The notes beneath the pieces are model-generated. The model was not told where the DNA came from, did not search any database, and saw only the letters and a list, made by a program, of their open reading frames with translations. From Actinomycetota bacterium (GTDB lineage Bacteria > Actinomycetota > Acidimicrobiia > Acidimicrobiales > JACDEA01), in NCBI GenBank assembly GCA_013816725.1, contig JACDEA010000200.1:1-5203 (forward strand): 5,203 nucleotides of DNA. Direction: 5' to 3'. The translations under genes and the position numbers were made by a program. Below are positions 1-5,203 of the stretch, one piece after another; position 1 is the stretch's first letter, and each line of letters begins with the position of its first letter.

Positions 1-1
1 G

Positions 2-454
2 TTCGACCTCGCCCGTGAGGGACGGCTGCCGGGCGGGCACGCGATCGAGGCCGACGCGTTGCAGGCGGCGGCCGACGCGCAGGGCGTCGCGGTCGGGGCC
101 GGCGACATCGTCCTCATCCGCACCGGCCACCTCGGCTGGCTGCTGGAGGGCAACGAGGAGGCCGGCGGCGCGCCCGGCCTCACCTACCGCGCCCTGCCCT
201 GGCTCCACGAACGCGACGTCGCCATGGTCGCCTGCGACAACCTGGCCTGCGAAGTGCTGCCGGCCGAAGGGCCCCTCCCGTTCCACGTCGGCGCGCTGCG
301 CGACCTGGGTCTGCTCATCGGCGAGCTGTTCGACCTCGACGCGCTGGCCACCGACTGCGCCGCCGACGGCGTCTACGAGATGTTCTTCGTCGCGCCCCCT
401 CTACCGGTCGTCAACGCCGTCGGCAGCCCCCTGAACCCCGTCTGCATCAAGTAG
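2..454 (+). CDS. Cyclase-family metal-dependent hydrolase (kynurenine formamidase-like), C-terminal part
   Basis: The reading frame is open from the left edge to a TAG at 452-454, giving 150 residues and no start in the window; internal ATGs such as the one at 59 are not the true start. The sequence matches the C-terminal half of the cyclase family (PF04199; KynB-like hydrolases of amide or lactone bonds). The segment GDIVLIRTGH lies near residues 34-43, a 'PWLHERDVAMVACDN' block near 66-80, and the family's closing pattern of a hydrophobic strand, then PL and GSPLNP, near 130-146. H95 and E108 sit where KynB-type enzymes place the later zinc or catalytic His and Glu. The hallmark HxGTHxDxxxH motif would lie upstream, outside the window. 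The product is probably soluble and cytoplasmic; no membrane segment is visible. It ends 29 nt from the stop of the convergent flavin oxidoreductase gene. The family call is firm. The substrate is unknown, and kynurenine formamidase proper is only one possibility. Confidence 0.88.
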   Translation, partial: FDLAREGRLPGGHAIEADALQAAADAQGVAVGAGDIVLIRTGHLGWLLEGNEEAGGAPGLTYRALPWLHERDVAMVACDNLACEVLPAEGPLPFHVGALRDLGLLIGELFDLDALATDCAADGVYEMFFVAPPLPVVNAVGSPLNPVCIK

Positions 455-483
455 AGGGCGGGCTGCGCGCGGAGGCTACACAC

Positions 484-1584
484 TCACTTGAAGCGGGGGA
501 TGACCTCTTCGCCGAACATGCGGATGGACTCCATGCAGTCCTCGTGCGGGATGGCGCCGACCTGCACTATCCCGAGGAACTGATCGATGCCCTGGGCCTG
601 GTACTGCTTGACGATCTCTGTGCAGCTGTCGGGATCGCCGGCGCAGATGACGGCGCGGTCGACGAGGTTCTTGATCAGCTTCTCCTTGACCTTCTCCTCG
701 TAGAACGCCTTGGCGTCCTCGGCCCGTTTGCGGTAGTCGCGGTAACCCTCGTAAGCGGCGATCTCGCCGAAGTACTCGAACAGTTTGGCGAAGTACCAGA
801 TGGCCGCTTCACCGCCCCGTTGCCGAGCTTCGCCGTCGTCGGCGCCGCAGTGCAGCACGGTGAACCCGGCGACCTGCTCGTTGACGAACGCGCCGACGGG
901 CTCAGGGTTCTTCACCGCTTCGCGGTACGACGCGATCAGCGCTTGTAGCTCGCCGGGTTCGCCGATGGTGAAGCACAGCACGCCGAGGCCGTACTTGCCG
1001 GCGGTCTCGAACGACGGCGGCGACGTACACGCCATCCACATGGGCGGGTGCGGCTTCTGCAAGGGCTTGGGCACGACCACCCGAGGCGGCATCTTGAAGT
1101 ACTTGCCCTCGTGGCCCTCGTACTCGTGCTGGGTCCACATCTTCGGGATCTCCCGCACGGCTTCGTCCCACATGGGCTTGGAGTCGTCGGGATCGATGTC
1201 GAACCCGCCCAGCTCCTCCATCGTGATCGAGCGGCCGGTGCCGACTTGCAGCCTTCCGTTGGTGAAGATGTCCAGCGTCGCGGTGCGCTCGGCGATGCGA
1301 GCGGGATGGTTGAACGGGATCGGCAGGAGGCACACGCCGTGGCCGATCAGGATCGTGCTCGTGTGCTGCGCGACCGTCGACAGGAAGATCTCGGGCGCGC
1401 TCGAGTGCGAGAACCCCTCGAGGAAGTGGTGCTCGACCGCCCACACGTAGTCGAAGCCCACCTGCTCGGCCAGCTTCACCTGCTCGACCGCCTGCCAGAA
1501 CACGTCGTACTCCGACGCGCCCAGTTCGGCAGGCATCTCCATCTCGTAGAGGAGTCCGAACTTCATGGGCTTTTCGGCGGCCAC
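484..1584 (-). CDS. LLM-class (luciferase-like) flavin-dependent oxidoreductase
   Basis: This 366-residue protein has the usual length and features of the bacterial luciferase-like family (PF00296), which uses reduced FMN or coenzyme F420 in a TIM-barrel fold. An opening beta strand MKFGLLYEMEMP is at residues 7-18, EHHF at 51-54, the stretch LLPIPFNHPARIAERTATLD at 86-105, NGRLQVGTGRS at 109-119, and PHPPMWMACTSP at 178-189. Two starts are possible: GTG at 1584 (used here), preceded by a weak AGGT 8 nt upstream, and ATG at 1566, which begins exactly at the conserved MKFG and would remove six residues. It follows the SDR gene by 10 nt on the same strand, so the two are almost certainly co-transcribed and may act in one degradative route. 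Monooxygenase or F420-dependent dehydrogenase activity is possible; cofactor and substrate cannot be told from the sequence. No signal peptide is seen, so it is probably cytoplasmic. Confidence 0.93.
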   Translation of the reverse strand: MAAEKPMKFGLLYEMEMPAELGASEYDVFWQAVEQVKLAEQVGFDYVWAVEHHFLEGFSHSSAPEIFLSTVAQHTSTILIGHGVCLLPIPFNHPARIAERTATLDIFTNGRLQVGTGRSITMEELGGFDIDPDDSKPMWDEAVREIPKMWTQHEYEGHEGKYFKMPPRVVVPKPLQKPHPPMWMACTSPPSFETAGKYGLGVLCFTIGEPGELQALIASYREAVKNPEPVGAFVNEQVAGFTVLHCGADDGEARQRGGEAAIWYFAKLFEYFGEIAAYEGYRDYRKRAEDAKAFYEEKVKEKLIKNLVDRAVICAGDPDSCTEIVKQYQAQGIDQFLGIVQVGAIPHEDCMESIRMFGEEVIPRFK

Positions 1585-1594
1585 GTGCGGCGAC

Positions 1595-2497
1595 CTAGCC
1601 GAGGTCGAACGGCGGCACGCCGCTGCCTTTGGTCTTGAAGAGCGTGCCCTTCTGCGCGCTCAGTTCCTCGACCGTCCACGCCGCGCCCTTGTCGATCTGG
1701 TCGACCACGTGCCAGCCGCCCATCGTGTAGATGCGGCCGCCGAACACGACGAAGTTCTGGCCGCTCACGTCGGCCGCGTCCTCGGTGCAGAGCCACACCA
1801 CGAGGGGCGACACGTTGTCGGGGGCGAACATGTCGAAGTCGCCCTTCTGGGTGAACGCGTCGCCGAACGTCGTTTCGGTCATGCGGGTGCGAGCCCGCGG
1901 CGAGATGGCGTTGACGGTGACGCCGTAACGCTGGAGTTCGCGCCCCAGCACGATCGTGAGAGCGGCGATGCCGGCCTTGGCCGCCCCGTAGTTCGCCTGA
2001 CCGGCGTTGCCGTAGAGCCCGGCCTCGCTGGCGGTGTTGACGATGCGGGCGTAGGGCTGGTCGCCGGCCTTGGCCTTGTCGCGCCAGTACTTGGCCGCGA
2101 AATGGCTCGGCGCGAAGTGGCCCTTCAGGTGGACGTTGATGACGCCGTCCCAATCGGCCTCATCCATGTTGAAGCTCATCTTGTCGCGCAGGATGCCGGC
2201 GTTGTTGATGAGGATGTTGAGGTCGCCGAATGTGTCGATGGCCTGCTGCACCAACCCCTCGGCGCCCTTCCAGTCCGAGCAGCTGTCGTAGTTGGCCGCC
2301 GCTTCGCCGCCCGCCGCCTTGATCTCGTCGACGACCTGCTGCGCGGGGCGGTCGTCGGTGCCGGTGCCGTCCCACTCGCCGCCCAGGTCGTTGACGATGA
2401 CCTTGGCGCCCTCTTGCGCGAGCAGCAGCGCGTGCGCTCGTCCCAGCCCCCGCCCCGCACCGGTGACGATGGCGACCTTGCCGTCCAGCGAGCCCAT
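1595..2497 (-). CDS. SDR-family dehydrogenase, HSD17B4-like (3-hydroxyacyl-CoA dehydrogenase type)
   Basis: A 300-residue classical short-chain dehydrogenase/reductase with a complete active site: nucleotide-binding TGAGRGLG at 12-19, NNAG at 98-101, and the tetrad N121, S157, Y170, K174 with normal spacing (SEAGLYGNAGQANYGAAKAG around the last three). D37, in the segment IVNDLGG at the end of beta strand 2, favours NAD(H) over NADP(H). That segment, the following insert (about 40-52), the NAGILRD stretch and the YGNAGQANY block resemble the dehydrogenase domain of peroxisomal multifunctional enzyme 2 (HSD17B4), so oxidation of a 3-hydroxyacyl-CoA or a hydroxysteroid-like substrate is the best guess. 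Unlike that enzyme, it carries no hydratase or SCP2 domain. After the SDR fold (about residue 260) a 40-residue tail ends in GVPPFDLG. The ATG at 2497 is well supported by GGAGG 8 nt upstream. It is the first gene of an operon with the flavin oxidoreductase. Confidence 0.94.
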   Translation of the reverse strand: MGSLDGKVAIVTGAGRGLGRAHALLLAQEGAKVIVNDLGGEWDGTGTDDRPAQQVVDEIKAAGGEAAANYDSCSDWKGAEGLVQQAIDTFGDLNILINNAGILRDKMSFNMDEADWDGVINVHLKGHFAPSHFAAKYWRDKAKAGDQPYARIVNTASEAGLYGNAGQANYGAAKAGIAALTIVLGRELQRYGVTVNAISPRARTRMTETTFGDAFTQKGDFDMFAPDNVSPLVVWLCTEDAADVSGQNFVVFGGRIYTMGGWHVVDQIDKGAAWTVEELSAQKGTLFKTKGSGVPPFDLG

Positions 2498-2505
2498 TCC
2501 TGTTG

Positions 2506-2510
2506 CCTCC
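2506..2510 (-). promoter_or_regulatory. Ribosome binding site of the SDR gene
   Basis: The minus strand reads GGAGG, then 8 nt, then the ATG at 2497. This is a near-perfect Shine-Dalgarno at good spacing and fixes the SDR start. It is the strongest ribosome binding site in the window. Confidence 0.85.
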
Positions 2511-2517
2511 GAGTATG

Positions 2518-2530
2518 TGACGATTCGTCA
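2518..2530. promoter_or_regulatory. Palindrome TGACGATTCGTCA, candidate operator
   Basis: A perfect inverted repeat with 6-base arms (TGACGA and TCGTCA) around a single central T. It lies in the 5' untranslated region of the SDR operon, between a -10-like box (2544-2549) and the Shine-Dalgarno (2506-2510). If the -10 is right, the palindrome falls at roughly +7 to +19, a common place for a TetR- or GntR-type repressor to bind. No regulator gene is present in the window. An inverted repeat of this size is not rare by chance in a region this long, so the operator role is inference from position. Confidence 0.4.
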
Positions 2531-2543
2531 GTTTTCCGAGCGC

Positions 2544-2549
2544 ACCTTA
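2544..2549 (-). promoter_or_regulatory. Possible -10 box of the SDR-LLM operon
   Basis: The minus strand reads TAAGGT, which fits the TAnnnT pattern of actinobacterial primary sigma factor -10 elements. It lies about 46 nt upstream of the SDR start codon. No convincing -35 hexamer is found 16-18 nt upstream, so the promoter would be weak, extended or activator-dependent. Evidence is limited to this one element and its position. Confidence 0.35.
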
Positions 2550-2585
2550 GCGGCGAGCGAAGCGTGGTCTCTCTGGCGTTGGAGC

Positions 2586-2597
2586 TTGGCCAATTGG
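2586..2597. repeat. Two overlapping 8-base palindromes (TTGGCCAATTGG)
   Basis: TTGGCCAA (2586-2593) and CCAATTGG (2590-2597) are each perfectly self-complementary and share CCAA. They sit in the middle of the divergent intergenic region, about 40 nt upstream of the candidate -10 of the SDR operon and about 27 nt upstream of the candidate -35 of the DUF222/HNH gene. A regulator-binding role for either direction is possible but unproven. Confidence 0.3.
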
Positions 2598-2623
2598 TGG
2601 GACAACGGGCGCGAACTACATCG

Positions 2624-2653
2624 TTGTAACTTGCTACACCGCCGAGGTATACT
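2624..2653 (+). promoter_or_regulatory. Sigma70/SigA-type promoter for the DUF222/HNH gene
   Basis: TTGTAA (2624-2629) and TATACT (2648-2653) are separated by 18 nt and resemble the -35 and -10 consensus (4 of 6 and 5 of 6). The predicted transcription start is near 2660, leaving an untranslated leader of about 65 nt before the start codon at 2726. This is the best-looking promoter in the window. The -35 is embedded in three spaced TACA/TGTA motifs (starting at 2617, 2625 and 2635), which may be half-sites for a regulator. Confidence 0.6.
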
Positions 2654-2714
2654 GGGCATCTCGAAGCTCCCTCGGTAGCCAACCCGACCGCCGCTTCCAC
2701 GTCGAAGTTCTGTC

Positions 2715-2719
2715 GGGAG
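2715..2719 (+). promoter_or_regulatory. Ribosome binding site that selects the DUF222/HNH start
   Basis: GGGAG lies directly against the ATG at 2720 (no spacing) but 6 nt before the in-frame ATG at 2726. The spacing favours 2726 as the real start and would remove two residues (Met-Arg) from the longest reading frame. Confidence 0.6.
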
Positions 2720-2725
2720 ATGCGT

Positions 2726-3931
2726 ATGGGTGTGCTGCGAGACATCGAAGAGGCGATCGGACTGCTCGAGCCGATCGTTGCCACACTCGATCCCGAAACG
2801 CTGGCCGCCGACGACGCTGTCCTGCTGGTGAAAGTCTTCGGCAAGGGCGAGCGATTGTGTGCTGCGGCCAAGTCCCTGGCAGCACGCCGCGTCGCCCAGT
2901 GCGGCACGTGGCGGGACGAGGGCGAGCGCAGCGCCGCCGACTGGCTCGCCAAGGAGACGGGCGACACGGTCGGCGCGGCGGCCAAGTCACTCGAAACCGC
3001 CCAACGGATGGCCGAACTCGGCGACATCGACGAGGCGTTCCGCAACGGTGAGCTGAGCCGCACGCAGGCGAACGACATCGCGTCGGCAACCATCAACGCA
3101 CCGAACAAGCAGAAGGAGCTGCTCGAGCTGGCCAAGCTCCGGAATGCCAAGCAGCTCGCCGACCGCTGCCGCGAGATCGAGGCGCGCGCTCTCAATGAAG
3201 AGGCGCGCCGCCAGCGGCTGCACCGCCGTCGTTTCCTGAAGACATGGACCGACGACGACGGCATGTTCCGGCTCAGCGGCGGCCTCGCGCCCGAAGTTGG
3301 CGCGCAGTTCCTCGCCTGCCTGGCGCCGTTCGAGTCCGCCGCTTTCGAAGAAGGCCGCAAGGAGGGCCGCCGCGAGCCGTACGCGGCCTACGGCGCCGAC
3401 GCCCTCGTCGCCATGGCTGAAGCGGCGGCGACGGGCAACGGTATGGCCGACGGCCGCACGGCCGGTCGCCGCACGAACGTGCACGTGTTGATCGACCGCG
3501 ATGCACTCGCACGCGGACGTGCCCGCGACGACGAGTGCGTGGAGATCCTGGGCGTCGGCCCCGTTGCGGTGTCGACGGTCAAGGAGATGATGGACGACGC
3601 GTTCCTCTCGGCGGTGGTGACCGACGGCGTCGATGTCTTCAACGTCGCCCACATCGGCCGCAAGCCCACCGCTCACCAGCGCACGGCGCTGGTGGTTCGC
3701 GACGGCTTGACCTGTGTCGTGGCCGACTGCGCAGCAACCACGAACCTGGAGATCGATCACGTCGAGGAGTGGTCCAAGACGCGCCGCACGACACTTCGCC
3801 GCCTGGCGCACCTGTGCCACTTCCACCACCGACTGAAGACGGTTGGCGGATTCCGGCTGGTCGGCGAGCCGGGTCGATGGCGATTCCTTAGACCCGACGG
3901 CGCCCCGGCCGACGGGCTCCCGGCGGCGTAG
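2726..3931 (+). CDS. DUF222 / HNH endonuclease-like protein (13E12 family) with altered HNH motif
   Basis: A 401-residue protein, a typical length for the actinobacterial DUF222 plus HNH family (which includes the M. tuberculosis 13E12 repeat proteins). The N-terminal helical DUF222 region spans about 1-310: ADWLAKETG near 71-79, GELSRTQANDIA near 108-119, SGGLAPEVGAQF near 184-195, and a conserved block CEILGVGPVAVS near 271-282. The C-terminal HNH-like region (about 325-375) has C330-x4-C335, IDHV with D344 and H345, and C364-x2-H367 followed by H368. These are consistent with a structural zinc and the first and last HNH positions. The middle Asn, normally in a 'T-x-L-x-N-L' context, reads Arg (R359, in TTLRRLAHLC). 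Cellular role of the family is unclear; DNA binding or cleavage is expected but unproven. ATG at 2720 is an alternative start. It is a single gene with its own promoter between two metabolic units. No transposase, terminal repeats or composition shift show that it is mobile. Confidence 0.92.
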   Translation: MGVLRDIEEAIGLLEPIVATLDPETLAADDAVLLVKVFGKGERLCAAAKSLAARRVAQCGTWRDEGERSAADWLAKETGDTVGAAAKSLETAQRMAELGDIDEAFRNGELSRTQANDIASATINAPNKQKELLELAKLRNAKQLADRCREIEARALNEEARRQRLHRRRFLKTWTDDDGMFRLSGGLAPEVGAQFLACLAPFESAAFEEGRKEGRREPYAAYGADALVAMAEAAATGNGMADGRTAGRRTNVHVLIDRDALARGRARDDECVEILGVGPVAVSTVKEMMDDAFLSAVVTDGVDVFNVAHIGRKPTAHQRTALVVRDGLTCVVADCAATTNLEIDHVEEWSKTRRTTLRRLAHLCHFHHRLKTVGGFRLVGEPGRWRFLRPDGAPADGLPAA

Positions 3932-3958
3932 CGCACCGTCGGCGCCCGGGGGACTTCC

Positions 3959-5035
3959 TCAGCGCGCAGTCTTGGTGACCCGGCCGCCGAGCATCACCAG
4001 CGCGGGCGGGCGTAGCTCTCGGCGCGGGTCGTCGGCGAACACGACGATGTCGGCCGGCGCGCCTTCCTCGACCCCCTGGTAGCCGAGGTACTCGCGGGCG
4101 GCCCACGAGGCGGCGCCGAGCGCCACTTCAGGCGCCACGCCCGCCGTCAGCATCAGGTCGACCTCGCCGGCCACCACGCCATGGGGAACCATCCCAGCGT
4201 CGGTGCCGGCCAAGAGCGTGACCCCGGCGCGTGCCGCCGCCGCGACCATCGACGGCTGCGCGTCGAGCAGTGCGTTGTTCCGGGCGACGGCGGCGGGTGG
4301 CATCGTGGCGAAGAACTTTCTGAGCGGTCGCCCGATCGACATCGTCGGCGTGTACGCGGTGCCGGCGTCGGCCATGGCCTGCACGAGCTCGGTCGTCATC
4401 CCATGACCGTGTTCGATGGTGTCAAAGCCGGCGTCGACCGCGAAGCCGATCGCCTCCGTGCATGTCGCGTGCACGGCAATGCGCGCGCCGGCGGCGTGAG
4501 CGGCATCGGCGGCGATGGCGAACTGCGCGCCGGTCCAGTTTGGCTCCGTCGGTCCGCCCTCCTCGAAGAAGTCCCCGATGATCTTGACCCATCCTCCCCC
4601 GACCGCCGCCTCCTCGGTCACGGCGCGCGCCAGGTCCGACGGATCGATCTCGCGAGCCAGGCCGGCGAAGTACCGCCCAACGGGCGCGATGAACCGGCCC
4701 GCGCTGCGGACGTGGGGCAGCCGGTCATCGTGAACATGTGCCGACGCGTGACTCGGCGCTCCCGGCTCGCGCACGACGAGAACGCCGGCGTCGAGGTGCG
4801 CGCCCAAGCTCGCCCGCACGCGTTCCTCCTCCGTCGCGTCCTCCCCCGCCGGGCTCGCCATTGGGAGGTGGGCGTGAGCGTCGACCAGTCCCGGCGTGAT
4901 CCAACCGCCGTTGAAAATCGTGTCGGCGCCCCCACCGGGCTCGTCGAAGGTGATGTGGCCGTCCGCGACGTACACGTCGCGAACGTCGCCAGCGGGCAGA
5001 ACACGGCCGCGGAGGTGAAGGCTTACGCGAGTCAC
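3959..5035 (-). CDS. Metal-dependent amidohydrolase (imidazolonepropionase/prolidase-like)
   Basis: A complete 358-residue amidohydrolase-superfamily protein (PF01979 type). A small N-terminal beta-sandwich part (about 1-45) leads to ITPGLVDAHAHLPM at 46-59, which carries the HxH metal pair H54 and H56. The rest of the binuclear site is visible: K151 in WVKIIGDF (likely the carboxylated bridging lysine), H189 in AVHATCTEA, H209 in TIEHGHG, and D279 in LLAGTDAGMVPHG. The C-terminal part, GAPADIVVFADDP at 325-337, returns to the sandwich domain. It should hydrolyse a C-N bond in a cyclic amide, dipeptide-like or related substrate in the cytoplasm; the substrate cannot be named. The start is GTG at 5035; no other in-frame start fits. 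There is no well-spaced Shine-Dalgarno (GGGTGG abuts the GTG). It lies 42 nt downstream of the CoA-ligase-like gene on the same strand, so co-transcription is likely. It converges on the DUF222/HNH gene, with 27 nt between stops. Confidence 0.93.
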   Translation of the reverse strand: MTRVSLHLRGRVLPAGDVRDVYVADGHITFDEPGGGADTIFNGGWITPGLVDAHAHLPMASPAGEDATEEERVRASLGAHLDAGVLVVREPGAPSHASAHVHDDRLPHVRSAGRFIAPVGRYFAGLAREIDPSDLARAVTEEAAVGGGWVKIIGDFFEEGGPTEPNWTGAQFAIAADAAHAAGARIAVHATCTEAIGFAVDAGFDTIEHGHGMTTELVQAMADAGTAYTPTMSIGRPLRKFFATMPPAAVARNNALLDAQPSMVAAAARAGVTLLAGTDAGMVPHGVVAGEVDLMLTAGVAPEVALGAASWAAREYLGYQGVEEGAPADIVVFADDPRRELRPPALVMLGGRVTKTAR

Positions 5036-5042
5036 CCACCCG

Positions 5043-5048
5043 ACACTA
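5043..5048 (-). promoter_or_regulatory. Possible -10 box placing a leaderless start at the amidohydrolase GTG
   Basis: The minus strand reads CATAGTGT just before the amidohydrolase start; TAGTGT (5048 to 5043) is 7 nt from the GTG at 5035, the distance expected if transcription begins on the start codon. Leaderless mRNAs are common in actinobacteria, and no well-spaced ribosome binding site is present. A TTGAGC at 5069-5064 could be a -35, but the 15-nt spacing is short. The gene could instead be read only from the upstream operon promoter. Confidence 0.25.
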
Positions 5049-5077
5049 TGCGGCGGGCGCGGTGCTCAACCGTCCCA

Positions 5078-5203
5078 TCAGCTATCGACGAGGCGGGTCG
5101 CCTTGTAGCCCGAACGCGGGAAGGTGTCGCGCGGGACGACTTCGATCGTGGCCTCGATGCCGACGGCGTCGCGCACGGCGGTGGCGCAGCGAGCGGCCAC
5201 CTC
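5078..5203 (-). CDS. Phenylacetate-CoA ligase-like adenylating enzyme, C-terminal fragment
   Basis: Too short for many gene callers but clearly coding: the minus strand is open from the right edge to a TGA at 5080-5078, giving the last 41 residues of a protein whose start is outside the window. It ends in EVVPRDTFPRSGYKATRLVDS, here split as EVVPRDTFPR (21-30) and SGYKATRLVDS (31-41). This matches the closing segment of PaaK-like and related adenylate-forming (ANL) CoA ligases, typically 'V-x-P-x-T-L-P-R-x-x-x-K-A-x-R-V-x-D'. K34 is in the position of the catalytic lysine of the mobile C-terminal domain. The expected reaction is ATP-dependent activation of an aromatic or other carboxylic acid to its CoA thioester; the substrate is unknown. 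The amidohydrolase follows 42 nt downstream on the same strand, suggesting an operon. The family call rests on a short piece, so confidence is moderate. Confidence 0.72.
   Translation of the reverse strand, partial: EVAARCATAVRDAVGIEATIEVVPRDTFPRSGYKATRLVDS

Noticed and set aside
451..483. Terminator between the convergent cyclase and flavin oxidoreductase genes
   Set aside because: The 29-nt gap is GC-rich, but I could not draw a stable stem with a T-run on either strand.
1565..2629. Long plus-strand open frame (354 codons) opposite the SDR gene
   Set aside because: It lies antisense to a gene with a complete SDR active site and a strong ribosome binding site. Its translation is low-complexity (Val, Ala, Arg rich) with no recognisable domain. 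Long antisense frames are expected at this GC content.
3179..3210. Direct repeat GAGGCGCGC inside the DUF222/HNH gene
   Set aside because: It encodes Glu-Ala-Arg twice within a charged helical stretch, and is explained by codon bias and amino-acid composition.
2176..3360. Long minus-strand open frame (394 codons) across the DUF222 gene, the intergenic region and part of the SDR
   Set aside because: It overlaps two well-supported genes and both promoters. The product is Ser/Arg/Ala rich without domains, so it is a GC-driven shadow.
2987..3829. Minus-strand open frame (280 codons) antisense to the DUF222/HNH gene
   Set aside because: The opposite strand encodes recognisable DUF222 and HNH features. 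The antisense product has no family resemblance.
3894..3946. GC-rich repeats near the DUF222/HNH stop (CCGACGG at 3909 and CCGTCGG at 3936) as a terminator
   Set aside because: The 7-base arms enclose a 20-nt loop, with no following T-run in either direction. They look like incidental GC-rich coding sequence.

Overview
The window is GC-rich and gene-dense, with GTG as well as ATG starts, and carries a DUF222/HNH (13E12-type) gene. Together with catabolic families common in soil and marine actinobacteria (luciferase-like flavin oxidoreductase, HSD17B4-like short-chain dehydrogenase, metal-dependent cyclase and amidohydrolase, PaaK-like CoA ligase), this points to a chromosomal segment of an actinomycete, possibly Acidimicrobiia. 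The taxonomic call is inference from content and composition; there is no marker gene.

Layout. (1) Positions 2-454, plus strand: the C-terminal half of a cyclase-family (kynurenine formamidase-like) metal hydrolase whose start lies before the window. (2) Positions 2497-484, minus strand: a two-gene operon, an HSD17B4-like SDR followed 10 nt later by an LLM-class flavin-dependent oxidoreductase, ending tail to tail with the cyclase. (3) Positions 2498-2725: the only sizeable intergenic region (about 228 nt), a divergent control region. It has a strong Shine-Dalgarno and a -10-like box with a downstream palindrome for the SDR operon, and a good sigma70/SigA-type promoter for the gene on the other side. 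(4) Positions 2726-3931, plus strand: a complete DUF222/HNH-endonuclease-like gene in which the middle Asn of the HNH motif appears to be Arg. (5) Positions 5203-3959, minus strand: the tail of a phenylacetate-CoA-ligase-like adenylating enzyme, followed 42 nt later by a complete metal-dependent amidohydrolase with all expected metal ligands, ending 27 nt from the DUF222/HNH stop.

How the genes may work together. The SDR and the LLM oxidoreductase are probably co-transcribed and fit oxidation or reduction steps of acyl-CoA, steroid-like or aromatic substrates. The CoA ligase and amidohydrolase suggest a second, separate degradative unit. Substrates cannot be assigned from sequence alone. The DUF222/HNH gene sits alone between the two units under its own promoter and has no obvious metabolic link to them.

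I found no RNA gene, CRISPR array, transposase or convincing factor-independent terminator. Most of the window is ordinary metabolic sequence. The items most worth checking are the altered HNH motif and the divergent regulatory region. I see no clear evidence of a previously undescribed system.
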